Source: Halobacillus_A sp043497005 (GTDB lineage Bacteria; Bacillota; Bacilli; Bacillales; Halobacillaceae). Taken from it: a stretch of 64,000 nt of DNA. The notes under the pieces were generated by a model. That model was not told the origin of the DNA, ran no database searches, and worked only from the letters and a program-made list of their open reading frames with translations. Below, in pieces: positions 33,735 through 41,681 of this stretch; the first letter of the stretch is position 1, and the number at the start of each line of letters is the position of its first letter. A program made the translations under genes and the position numbers. The stretch spans positions 868,001 to 932,000 of the forward strand of contig NZ_JBIEKE010000001.1 in assembly GCF_043497005.1 (NCBI RefSeq), read 5' to 3'.

Positions 33735-33818
33735 AACTAACGGGTGCTTTAGTTTGAAATCTACTTTGGCAGTTATTGTTCTCGCCCCGATCTAGATCTT
33801 AAGAATGAGGAATTAATT
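33735..33818. repeat. Dispersed repeat element, copy 10
   Basis: aactaacgggtgctttagtt is followed by tgaaatctac and, further on, ctcgccccgatctagatcttaag. The central inverted-repeat core is poorly kept, so this copy is degenerate. Confidence 0.55.
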
Positions 33819-33943
33819 TGTAAAATTATTGATTTTTTTCATAAAATTGGTACTAGTTTCACTAGTGAAACTATTTGTTTTTTTTTACTATAAACATAAC
33901 AGGGTAAAACAAATTCAAAAAAAGTTAGAGGAGGAAAATTTTT

Positions 33944-34600
33944 ATGTTACAAAAGAGAGCTTTGGTGTTTCTTACAATTACCACCACCTTATTAATTGGG
34001 CTGTTGTTATTCCCGATAGCATCTTTGGCAGCAGGTGAAACAGAAAAACAAGACTCCATCGAAGATCTTGAAACTATGACCTATAAAGAAAAAGAAAATT
34101 ATTTTGATAAGCAAACTAAAAGAATTAATAACTCGTATGAAGTTAATGAAGTTTTCTCTGAAAAAGATGAAAAGATAATAAAGGCTGCTGCCAGATTTGA
34201 AGAAAACAAAATGAAGCCTCAATTTGTCGATCAGGAATGGCGATTTTTTGGTTCAAGAATAAATGACTCTATTGGAATTTCGGGACAAGTGTCAGGGAAC
34301 GTATATATTGATGTAGGTTGGTGGAACCACACTCTTTCAGTCAATGGAACTGTGGACGGTACAAATGGAGTAGATCAATCTCGTGTTCGTGTCCATTTTG
34401 TAAGTTATGGTCTTATTGGAAGTAGTGGGGTGGGTAAAACCAACGATTTTTGGTTGAATTCTGGCTGGGTAAAAAACAACTATGCTACCCTGAATACTTC
34501 TCACGACTTTTCTGGTAATATCGTTTATCACACTACAGATGTTTATGGGGAGCTACAAAATAACAGAGGTACACTGGTGATTCCAGGAAGAGCCATATAG
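33944..34600 (+). CDS. Secreted protein of unknown function
   Basis: A 218-residue protein with a clear signal peptide (MLQKRALVFLTITTTLLIG, cleavage near SLAAGE) and a strong AGAGGAGG site. After a charged helical region (about 30-85) comes a Gly/Asn/Trp-rich beta-type domain (about 95-218; GQVSGNVYIDVGWWNHTL, DFWLNSGWVKNNYATL). No Cys, lipobox or cell-wall anchor is visible. I do not recognise the family. It sits alone among repeat-flanked accessory genes. Confidence 0.75.
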   Translation: MLQKRALVFLTITTTLLIGLLLFPIASLAAGETEKQDSIEDLETMTYKEKENYFDKQTKRINNSYEVNEVFSEKDEKIIKAAARFEENKMKPQFVDQEWRFFGSRINDSIGISGQVSGNVYIDVGWWNHTLSVNGTVDGTNGVDQSRVRVHFVSYGLIGSSGVGKTNDFWLNSGWVKNNYATLNTSHDFSGNIVYHTTDVYGELQNNRGTLVIPGRAI

Positions 34601-34649
34601 AATCGGAAAAATTCAAACGTTGTTGTCAAGTAACATGCACCGTTTTGCC

Positions 34650-34687
34650 CCTTTGGATATGCCTTGTCCGAAGGGGTTTCTTAGGGT
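34650..34687 (+). terminator. Terminator after the secreted-protein gene
   Basis: CCCCTTTGGA and TCCGAAGGGG pair around TATGCCTTG, followed by TTTCTT. A modest but well-placed hairpin. Confidence 0.65.
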
Positions 34688-34746
34688 GAGGTTATACTAC
34701 AATCGGGTTCCTTGGTTTAATTGGATTCAATAAGAGGGGTGGACAA

Positions 34747-35223
34747 ATGATAAAGCAAGGAACATTGCCCATTTATGCAGGTCTTATTTGGATGCTTTTA
34801 TTTGCGGCGATGAGCTTTTATTGGGCGGCTGGAGGAAGGGTTGGGGTCAAGTCGGTAGGAGGAGAGATTTCCCACAAAGTCCTTAATGGAGAACAGGATA
34901 TTATTGCAATTGTCTGGTTGACGGGCTTTGGCAAATTGGGAGGAGCCATTATCCTATTATTAATGTTAAAAAAATGGCGTCATGTGAAAATAAATAAAAT
35001 ATTATCGTCTCTTACAATAGTGGCGGGAGTATTTATGCTGTTATACGGTCTTGTTAATTTTATTACGATTTCGTTAGCTGGACTGCATGTGTTGGAGTTT
35101 GATTTAAGTCCTTTTGCTCTCAAGTGGAGGCTTATTTTCTGGGAACCTTTTTGGATGGCCGGTGGTGTTCTATATCTCATGGCGGGCATCAATGTACGCC
35201 AGATCAAATTAAAGCGAGATTAG
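34747..35223 (+). CDS. DUF3995-family membrane protein
   Basis: A 158-residue protein with four hydrophobic helices; MSFYWAAGGRVGVKSVGG after the first helix is the DUF3995 mark. AGAGGGGTGG precedes ATG. Function unknown. Downstream of it, up to 35910, lie only two small broken frames. Confidence 0.8.
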   Translation: MIKQGTLPIYAGLIWMLLFAAMSFYWAAGGRVGVKSVGGEISHKVLNGEQDIIAIVWLTGFGKLGGAIILLLMLKKWRHVKINKILSSLTIVAGVFMLLYGLVNFITISLAGLHVLEFDLSPFALKWRLIFWEPFWMAGGVLYLMAGINVRQIKLKRD

Positions 35224-35274
35224 CTAACAATTCTTAGGCTTGAAAAACTGTATGAGTAAAATCTAACGATAGGA

Positions 35275-35524
35275 AGTAATTGATTACAATTGGTATGGCA
35301 AGAAAGTAAGTGAACAGACTTTTAATGGTGAACCGAAGGAAGAGCTTAAACTATTTCAAAAGCAAGATAGAATTCAAAAAATTCAAGTGTTCATAGTGGT
35401 CTTTGCACTTATGTCTTTGGCGCTATGGTGGGGCAAGGAGAAAAAACGTTATATATATAGTAGTGCCTTTATGTTTTTACTTCTAGTTGTTGTTGATATT
35501 ATTATGGTAAACAAATTTAGTTAA
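35275..35524 (+). pseudogene. Small membrane-protein frame lacking a start codon
   Basis: An open frame reads NWYGKKVSEQTFNGEPKEEL, then KLFQKQDRIQKIQ, then a hydrophobic pair of helices ending VNKFS and a stop at 35524. No ATG, GTG or TTG precedes it in frame after an upstream TAG, although AGGAAG lies just before ATTGATTAC. It is either N-terminally decayed or starts at ATT. Unknown family. Confidence 0.4.
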
Positions 35525-35751
35525 ATGAAGGATGAATTAATCTTTGAAGCTAAAAAAAATGCGCTTTTACTATCATTTTCTTCATTTTGTTAGCAATAGT
35601 TTATTTAAAAGTGCTTACTCAATTCACAGGTGATGACCCGGCAGGTCCGATATCACTAGGTTTAATTGGAATGATAGCAACAAGTGTCGTTGCAGCTTTT
35701 GTAGACGTTCTTCAAAAGCCTTTAAGAAATGTCTTAGATGAGCAACCATAA
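35525..35751 (+). pseudogene. Small two-helix membrane protein, frameshifted
   Basis: MKDELIFEAKKNALLL ends early at a TAG, but the next frame continues IIFFILLAIVYLKVLTQFTG, then DPAGPISLGLIGM and VLQKPLRNVLDEQP to 35751. A one-base change near 35565 separates the halves. It directly follows the previous decayed frame, so both may have formed a small operon. Family unknown. Confidence 0.45.
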
Positions 35752-35910
35752 ATCTTAAGAATCTTGCAGGAAAAAGAAAAAACACATTGAATATTTTGGT
35801 AAGTGGGTATTTAAATATTTGTAATTACTCGGTAGCGTGTTGTGTCATCCTATACCATCTTAGTCCTTGGGGAAGTCTGTATGTTTTTAAAGTGATTAAA
35901 TCGGAGGGGT

Positions 35911-36411
35911 ATGAAAATGGAGGTAAAAACACTTTTGCTACAACAATGGGCAAGTTGCTTAGATGAAGAAGACTGGTTTCCACCACTTGAAAAAGTGCTG
36001 GAGAATATTACTCTTGAACAGGCAATTTGGAAACCAGCTAATGGTACAATGAATTCCATTTGGGAATTAGTTAGTCATTTGCTTTTTTATGAAAAGAGAT
36101 ATCTGATGAGGTTTCTTGGTGAAACAGCGAATGTACCACAGGCTGAAAATAATGAATCTACCTTTAGTCTGCCAGTTGAGACGGTGGAAAATTGGAAGGA
36201 AACAAAACAAGAATACTTTTATGTTCACCGTGAACTTGAAAAAATACTAGTAAAATCAGACCATGAAGATTTGTATCGACCCGTCCCTGAAGAAGATAAT
36301 CCGTTAGTACTTGAACTGAAGAGTTTAGCCATGCACAACGCCTATCATATTGGACAAATTGTACTCCTTAGTAAAATGCAAGGAGCTTGGGCAGAGAACC
36401 GAAGCTTTTAA
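35911..36411 (+). CDS. DinB-family protein
   Basis: A 166-residue four-helix-bundle protein of the DinB superfamily. The three metal-binding His positions are present: WELVSHLLFYEKR, and HNAYHIGQIVLLSK near the C-terminus. CGGAGGGG precedes ATG. Such proteins are often bacillithiol-dependent transferases or stress proteins; the substrate cannot be deduced. Confidence 0.9.
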   Translation: MKMEVKTLLLQQWASCLDEEDWFPPLEKVLENITLEQAIWKPANGTMNSIWELVSHLLFYEKRYLMRFLGETANVPQAENNESTFSLPVETVENWKETKQEYFYVHRELEKILVKSDHEDLYRPVPEEDNPLVLELKSLAMHNAYHIGQIVLLSKMQGAWAENRSF

Positions 36412-36577
36412 AAAAGGTTTATTAGCTTTATAGTTTATCCATTATAGGGGGAAAATCTGAATAAATATAAGATGACTCCAAGCGGGCGTGATGAATTCAA
36501 CTCATTATGGAGCCGGGAACTTCGGGTAGCAAGGTTATGGCTCAATCTGGGGTGAATGCAGGAAAATTCGAAGCAGC

Positions 36578-36626
36578 AGAATAAAGCACCCAGTGGAGTA
36601 TTTCACTCTACTGGGTGCTTTATTCT
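36578..36626. terminator. Very long bidirectional hairpin overlapping a gene end
   Basis: A stem of about 22 bp (AGAATAAAGCACCCAGT at one end, ACTGGGTGCTTTATTCT at the other, one mismatch) with loop ATTTC lies across the last codons of the minus-strand gene at 36603-36788. One arm therefore encodes the C-terminus of that protein. Confidence 0.85.
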
Positions 36627-36788
36627 TTCTACTGTCCAATCTACTGTACTAGCATGTTCAATTGAATTTAGTTTATTCGCTAATAATTTTGCTTCTTTAT
36701 AATCAGTGAGAGTCTTAGTAGTAGTAGTACCGGTGTCCTTTAATGTTTCTATACTACCATCATTTAATCGTCGAATAATTCTGTACAT
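36603..36788 (-). CDS. Small hypothetical protein
   Basis: A 61-residue, mostly basic protein beginning MYRIIRRLNDGSIETLKD, with four Thr in a row and ending RIKHPVE. AGGAGC lies before the ATG. It resembles small phage- or accessory-type proteins of bacilli but I cannot name a family. Its last codons form half of the terminator stem. Confidence 0.6.
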   Translation of the reverse strand: MYRIIRRLNDGSIETLKDTGTTTTKTLTDYKEAKLLANKLNSIEHASTVDWTVERIKHPVE

Positions 36789-36937
36789 GTTTATCAGCTC
36801 CTAATTGGTTTATAGAAGTGAAAACATTATACCAAGAAAATCCAAATGATAGTATACCCTAAAAGTATGAAAATTAAACAAAATAAAACACAATGCTGAA
36901 CATTGTGTTGAGGTTTAAATCAGAATGAAAGCAATAT

Positions 36938-37096
36938 TTATTTTCCCTCTTCTTTTAATGCTGATTGAATTAATTTAATTTGTGAATCAAGAATTTCTAG
37001 GGTATCGATGTCTTTGAAATGGGATCTATCTTCAATCATTATATCCAATTCCCTTTTTAATAGTAATGTTTCACATTTATCTAGGGATGCCTGCAT
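36938..37096 (-). CDS. Small helical protein, possibly Spo0E-like
   Basis: A 52-residue frame with ATAGGAG before ATG. It reads as two helices, LLLKRELDIMIEDR and EILDSQIKLIQSALK, separated by a short loop. The layout recalls Spo0E-type aspartyl-phosphatases, but the Ser-Gln-x-x-Leu-Asp motif is only partly present, so the resemblance may be chance. The wider gap 36789-37861 holds this, the next frame and a repeat copy. Confidence 0.45.
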   Translation of the reverse strand: MQASLDKCETLLLKRELDIMIEDRSHFKDIDTLEILDSQIKLIQSALKEEGK

Positions 37097-37250
37097 AATA
37101 GTACTCCTATTTAAGTGAATTATTTATCAGTTCCCCTAAATAATGTAAGTGAAACGAGTTTATTATAAAAAGTTATATTTTTTTATGTATTGAAAGTAGA
37201 CAAAATCGATAATAAAGAAAGTTATACCAAGCGGGTAACTAACTGAAAAA

Positions 37251-37406
37251 TTAAGTTATTTCATCAGGAAGGTCACTAAGAAATAAAGCTTTACTTAAAA
37301 GTTTTATATCACTATGTATTTGCTCCTGGATACTTGGTTCCTTACATTTATAATAATCATCGGTCAACCGTTTAAGCTCATGGCATATTAGTTCTATTGG
37401 AACCAT
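37251..37406 (-). CDS. Small hypothetical protein
   Basis: A 51-residue frame preceded by AGAAAGGAAA. The sequence (MVPIELICHELKRLTDDYY ... IKLLSKALFLSDLPDE) is predicted to be helical and acidic. It runs in the same direction as the small gene at 36938. No family recognised. Confidence 0.4.
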   Translation of the reverse strand: MVPIELICHELKRLTDDYYKCKEPSIQEQIHSDIKLLSKALFLSDLPDEIT

Positions 37407-37611
37407 TGAATATTTCCTTTCTAACAGGGTTACTAGGATAAGGTTACAAAAATGTTATAGATAAAAGAGGAGAAAAATACCGAATCAATTAGGAAAATAG
37501 TTTCAAGCAAGGTCTTATATCTTTATTTATGTAATCATTTTTTCCTTTTTATGTAGATTGTCGTTATTATAAATTTGGTAGTATTGAATGTCAATGGTAT
37601 ATTACTTGCTT

Positions 37612-37683
37612 TCTATATTGAAACTGAGTCTTCAGATAAGGGAGCAATTCATGAATAATGGATTAGGTCCTTTGTCTCGTTAA
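37612..37683. repeat. Dispersed repeat element, copy 11
   Basis: tctatattgaaactgagtctt, then agataagggagcaattcatg and ggtcctttgtctcgttaaag. Same order of blocks as copies 6 to 9. Confidence 0.65.
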
Positions 37684-37861
37684 AGGGGAGTTGGTGTTTA
37701 AAAGAGTAATTTTCCTTGTTGCATAAGCATAGAGGCTATTATTAATATAACTTATAAATTTAACCAATAGTACTAAAAACAATAAAATAATATATATTGA
37801 TTTGGAAATTATTTCTACATGAATTATATTAGACATAAGAATCTATTTTAGGAGGGATTGG

Positions 37862-38185
37862 ATGGATGTAATGATGTATTTATTTCTTGCAGCATTGTTA
37901 ATCCCAGCAAATATATACGTAATCAAATGGCATAGGAGTGGGAGTTTCCCCCTCTTAGTTTCTGGTATTATATTAGCCGTTCTTGGTGTTGGGCTTGGGT
38001 TTACTGTGGGGGGAATAGTGATGGGTCCTGGTAATTCTGGTCATGGAGGGGCTTTAATGGCAGCTTTTGTAGGTATTTTTATAGTGGCTAATGGATTAAT
38101 ACATGTCTTCGCAGGACTTAATTACGACAGAGAGGCTCAAACTTATATTGATTTTACGAATAGAGAGGAGGGTGTGCATGGCTGA
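37862..38185 (+). CDS. Small membrane protein of unknown function
   Basis: A 107-residue protein with three hydrophobic helices and a Gly-rich stretch GGIVMGPGNSGHGGALMAAF. AGGAGGG precedes ATG. Its 3' end overlaps the Nudix gene by eight bases, so they are cotranscribed. Family not recognised. Confidence 0.7.
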   Translation: MDVMMYLFLAALLIPANIYVIKWHRSGSFPLLVSGIILAVLGVGLGFTVGGIVMGPGNSGHGGALMAAFVGIFIVANGLIHVFAGLNYDREAQTYIDFTNREEGVHG

Positions 38186-38633
38186 TTATATTATGAAAGT
38201 ACGTGAAAAAGTCGGAACGATGCCCCTCGTTGTAAGTGTGGCAGGCTGTCTAATTCTAGATGATCAGGATAGAGTTTTATTGCAGCATCGAACTGACAAC
38301 CATCATTGGTCGCATCCCGGAGGAGTAGTGGAAATTGGAGAAGCAGTAGAAGATACTGTTACAAGAGAAGTATTGGAAGAGACAGGTTTACGAGTACAAG
38401 AGCTAGAGCTTTTTAATATTTATTCTGGTGACTCCCAACATTATGTTTATCCGAATGGTGATGAAGTCTATTTTGTTAATGTTATTTACATATGTAAGAA
38501 TTACGAAGGTATACTAGCAGCAGATCAAGACGAGAGTAAAGACGTGCAGTTTTTTAAACTAGGATCCTTACCTGAAATGACTCCTAATAATCAAATAATT
38601 TTAGATGATCTTAAGAAGAAAATAGTAATCTAA
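38178..38633 (+). CDS. Nudix hydrolase
   Basis: A 151-residue protein with a perfect Nudix box, GGVVEIGEAVEDTVTREVLEETGL in two parts around the conserved REVLEE, near residue 50. Such enzymes cleave nucleoside diphosphate derivatives with Mg. ATG at 38178 follows GAGGAGGG; a longer upstream frame lies inside the previous gene and is not used. Confidence 0.92.
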   Translation: MADYIMKVREKVGTMPLVVSVAGCLILDDQDRVLLQHRTDNHHWSHPGGVVEIGEAVEDTVTREVLEETGLRVQELELFNIYSGDSQHYVYPNGDEVYFVNVIYICKNYEGILAADQDESKDVQFFKLGSLPEMTPNNQIILDDLKKKIVI

Positions 38634-38721
38634 TATAATTTTGCATATGGGGACTGTAGGGTTACTCAACTCGTAAGTGTGTCAATTAACTTTTAAATTT
38701 TCTTTTTACATTTTAAAAAAT

Positions 38722-38755
38722 AAAACGTCTAGCAGGAAAACACTAGACGTTTTTA
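38722..38755. terminator. Bidirectional terminator
   Basis: AAAACGTCTAG and CTAGACGTTTT enclose CAGGAAAACA and are followed by TTATT. It serves the Nudix gene and the end of the minus-strand relic next to it. Confidence 0.85.
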
Positions 38756-38758
38756 TTG

Positions 38759-39023
38759 CTAGTTATCAACCACAAGATTTTTCTCAAAACGATGCCCATC
38801 TTTATCCGCGCCAATGACAATCAAAATATCGCTGACTTTAACTTCCTCCGTTGCCATCGGCGAGATGATTACGTTCTTTCCGCGTTTAATGGCTACGATG
38901 TTACATCCATAGTGGGCGCGGATATCTAAATCAACCAGAGTCTTCCCGCTCTGGCTTCAATAACACTATGGTCGTCTGATAACTCGATGTTGTCTAATAT
39001 ATTGTCTGACACGATATGATGAC
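38759..39023 (-). pseudogene. Ktr/TrkA-type potassium channel regulator, C-terminal relic
   Basis: On the minus strand HHIVSDNILDNIELSDDH leads to SVIEAR, then after a one-base shift GKTLVDLDIRAHYGCNIVAI and VSDILIVIGADKDGHRF to a normal stop. This is the TrkA-C part of KtrA/KtrC. The whole Rossmann N-terminal domain is missing; an intergenic repeat begins where it should continue. Confidence 0.75.
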
Positions 39024-39130
39024 CTCTATGGCAAGGAGTGAGCCCCCTTCCACTCCTGCGGAAGAACGAGTGAGCCGAGAGGGGCTTTCGCTCCTGACGG
39101 CAAGAAGGGTTTCACCACAAGCTGAGGGAG
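39024..39130. repeat. Degenerate intergenic repeat of the 764-886 type
   Basis: The stretch ggaagaacgagtgagccgag and ctttcgctcctgacggcaag has the composition and word order of the Bacillaceae intergenic repeat seen at 764-886. It abuts the truncated Ktr gene, which suggests that recombination between copies removed the rest. Confidence 0.5.
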
Positions 39131-39187
39131 CGACTTTATTATAGACTGCTTCCTTTTTATTAAAGTTATAAAAGATAACAGATTTGT

Positions 39188-40357
39188 TCAGACTGTGGTT
39201 TTTAATAATTGATTTTTCCCTGTCACCTGCCCATTTCTCAAATAGACGCGCGGAATGCGTTTTCCGATCAGACAAGCCGTTTCGTAATGAATCGTTCCCA
39301 TAAGATCGGCTGCTTCATCCATCGAAATAAAACCTTCAGATGGTTCTCCGAAGACGGTAACGGTATCTGTTTCTTTTATATCTTCGAGTTCCGTAACATC
39401 AATCATTGTCTGATCCATGCATATTCTTCCGACAATCGGGGCCCTTTTTCCTCGGACTACTACGTCGCCTTTATTAGAAAGTAAACGGGAAAGACCGTCC
39501 GCATATCCGATAGGAAGGGTCGCGATGGTACTTGGATGTGTTGTGGTAAAAGTACGGCCATAGCTGATCGTCTCATTTGCTTCCACAGTTTTTATCAGGA
39601 TGGGTTTCACCTTCAGGCTCATCACTTGCTTTAAGGGAACAAGGGGCTTTAAATGCTCTGCCGGATACAAGCCATACAGACTGATTCCGACCCGTACCAT
39701 ATCCAGGTGCATCTCGGGATAAGCGATTGTTCCTGCACTGTTGCAGCAATGTTTAATTGGAATAGAAATGTGATTTTCCATAAAATCAATAAGCTGGCAG
39801 AAGGCAGCAAATTGTTCTTTCGTATAGGCAGGGTCCGGATGATCGGCATCTGCAAAGTGGGTAAACGCCCCTTCGACAAATACATAGTCTGAGGTGAGAG
39901 CATGGATAATCTGCAGAGCTTGTTTTGCATCTACTATTCCAACCCGGTTCATTCCAGTTTCTATTTTTAAGTGCACATGTGCAGTCTTTTTTAGAGATTC
40001 TGCTGTCCGTCGGATGCTTTCCGCTGCCTCTGTAGTGAAAACGGTGAGGGTGATTTCCTGGCTGATTGCTGTTTCTACGGCATCCGGCGGGGTGTAGCCG
40101 AGAACAAGGATGGGTTCATCAATCCCTGCCTCACGAAGGAGTAATGCTTCATCAAGAAGGGCAACAGCCAAATAATCAGCACCGGCGGCCACTGCTTCTT
40201 TTGCCATTGCTTCCGCTCCATGGCCGTACCCGTCCGCTTTGACTACGGCCATCAGTTTTGTGTTTGATGAAATATGTTGTTTGAATGCCAATAGATTTTC
40301 CAAAAAGGCGTCCAGGGATACTTCTGCCCACGCCTCACGATAACTTCCATGATCCAT
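39188..40357 (-). CDS. alr: Alanine racemase
   Basis: A 389-residue PLP enzyme. AVVKADGYGHGAE holds the Lys that binds PLP, and SYGRTFTT with LPIGYADGLSRLL the C-terminal catalytic Tyr region; RICMDQTMIDVT completes the family pattern. It interconverts L- and D-alanine for peptidoglycan, or for spore-related functions. AAGGGAGG precedes ATG. It follows ald in the same direction, but a hairpin lies between. Confidence 0.95.
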   Translation of the reverse strand: MDHGSYREAWAEVSLDAFLENLLAFKQHISSNTKLMAVVKADGYGHGAEAMAKEAVAAGADYLAVALLDEALLLREAGIDEPILVLGYTPPDAVETAISQEITLTVFTTEAAESIRRTAESLKKTAHVHLKIETGMNRVGIVDAKQALQIIHALTSDYVFVEGAFTHFADADHPDPAYTKEQFAAFCQLIDFMENHISIPIKHCCNSAGTIAYPEMHLDMVRVGISLYGLYPAEHLKPLVPLKQVMSLKVKPILIKTVEANETISYGRTFTTTHPSTIATLPIGYADGLSRLLSNKGDVVVRGKRAPIVGRICMDQTMIDVTELEDIKETDTVTVFGEPSEGFISMDEAADLMGTIHYETACLIGKRIPRVYLRNGQVTGKNQLLKTTV

Positions 40358-40386
40358 GTGAGTTACCTCCCTTCATATAGTTAATA

Positions 40387-40425
40387 AAAATATCCTTCTG
40401 CCAGAGCGGCAGTAGGATATTTTTT
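40387..40425. terminator. Hairpin between ald and alr
   Basis: AATATCCTTCTGCC and GGCAGTAGGATATT pair around AGAGC with A and T runs on both sides. It would end or reduce the ald transcript before alr, giving less racemase than dehydrogenase. Confidence 0.8.
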
Positions 40426-40427
40426 GA

Positions 40428-41561
40428 TTAATGTACGATTACTGCTTCACGTAAAGCGCTTTCTGGAGGGAGATACTCATAGCCAAGGTCCTCCGCAACG
40501 GCTTTATACGTTACTTTACCATTGACGACGTTCAGTCCTGAAAGGATAGCGGCATTATCCTGAACGGCCTGAGTGACACCTTTTGCAGCGATTTGGACTG
40601 CATACGGAACGGTGACATTCGTAAGTCCCTCGGTAGCCGTACGTGGCACAGCGCCGGGGATATTGGCTACTGCATAATGAAGCACGCCGTGTTTTTCGTA
40701 AATGGGCTTATCGTGGGTAGTGGGATGGTCCACCGTTTCAAAATTTCCACCCTGATCAATGGCAACATCTACAATTACTGATCCCTGCTGCATGGCTTGT
40801 ACCATTTCATCCGATACCAATTTTGGAGCTTTTCTTCCAGGAATTAAAACAGAGCCGATGACCAGGTCAGAATTCTTCACTGCTTCTGCGATATTTAATG
40901 GATTGGACATTACGGTGTTGATGCTGGAGCCGAAAATATCATCCAATTCACGCAGGCGAACAGGGTTCAGGTCAATGATTGTTACTTCTGCTCCGTACCC
41001 AAGGGCGATTTTAGCTGCGTTGGTACCGACGACACCGCCACCGATCACGGTCACTTTTCCGCGTTTTACTCCAGGGATTCCGCTGAGAAGGATCCCTTTT
41101 CCTCCTTGTGATTTTTCTAAATACTGCGCACCAAGTTGAGCAGCCATTCGACCGGCGACTTCGCTCATCGGAGTAAGCAATGGTAAAGTCCGATCTACTG
41201 TAATGGTTTCGTAAGCGATGGCAGTGACTTCATTTTCAATTAATGCCTCTGCTAATTCTGGTTCCGCTGCCAGGTGGAGATAGGTGAAAAGGATAAGGTC
41301 CTTACGGAAATAGTCGTATTCTTCCTTTAGTGGTTCTTTTACTTTCATAATCATATCCGCTTTGGCCCAGACGTCAGAAGCATGGTCGAGGATTTCTGCA
41401 CCAGCTTCAATATATTCTTCATCTGTGAAGCCGCTTCCCAAACCGGCTCCTTTTTCAATATAGACGGTTTGCCCGGCATTTATCAGATGAACAACTCCAG
41501 CTGGTGTCATGGCTACACGATTTTCGTTATTCTTTATTTCCTTAGGTACACTAATAATCAC
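40428..41561 (-). CDS. ald: Alanine dehydrogenase
   Basis: A 377-residue enzyme with all landmarks: VPKEIKNNENRVAMTPAGV at the start, MKVKEP with the substrate Lys, TYLHLAAEP with the catalytic His, GGGVVGTNAAKIALGYGA for NAD, and the C-terminal NVPGAVPRT-type segment here ANIPGAVPRTAT. It converts alanine to pyruvate and ammonia. GTG start after AAAGGAGAG. The activator gene adeR lies directly upstream. Confidence 0.95.
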   Translation of the reverse strand: MIISVPKEIKNNENRVAMTPAGVVHLINAGQTVYIEKGAGLGSGFTDEEYIEAGAEILDHASDVWAKADMIMKVKEPLKEEYDYFRKDLILFTYLHLAAEPELAEALIENEVTAIAYETITVDRTLPLLTPMSEVAGRMAAQLGAQYLEKSQGGKGILLSGIPGVKRGKVTVIGGGVVGTNAAKIALGYGAEVTIIDLNPVRLRELDDIFGSSINTVMSNPLNIAEAVKNSDLVIGSVLIPGRKAPKLVSDEMVQAMQQGSVIVDVAIDQGGNFETVDHPTTHDKPIYEKHGVLHYAVANIPGAVPRTATEGLTNVTVPYAVQIAAKGVTQAVQDNAAILSGLNVVNGKVTYKAVAEDLGYEYLPPESALREAVIVH

Positions 41562-41639
41562 GATTCATCTCTCCTTTTTTCTATGTTTTCCACTCCATCG
41601 TAACTTTCTATTAAAGCCCTTTCATCGGGCAAACAGCTA

Positions 41640-41681
41640 AATAAAAAAAGCATGCTTTGTGTAAATGCACAAAGCATGCTT
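41640..41681 (-). terminator. Terminator of adeR
   Basis: AAGCATGCTTTGTG and CACAAAGCATGCTT form a 14-bp perfect stem whose outer bases overlap the adeR stop codon. On the minus strand it is followed by TTTTTTT. The bla-style separation means ald has its own promoter in the 118-base gap. Confidence 0.88.

Noticed and set aside
33829..34038. A 69-codon frame before the secreted protein
   Set aside because: It lacks a site and overlaps the RBS and signal peptide of the better-supported gene in another frame.
3991..37683. Dispersed elements as true integron attC sites
   Set aside because: No integrase or attI is in the window, and the ACTAACGGG/TTAGTT blocks do not follow the full attC R and L box layout. 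The cassette idea is kept only as an analogy.
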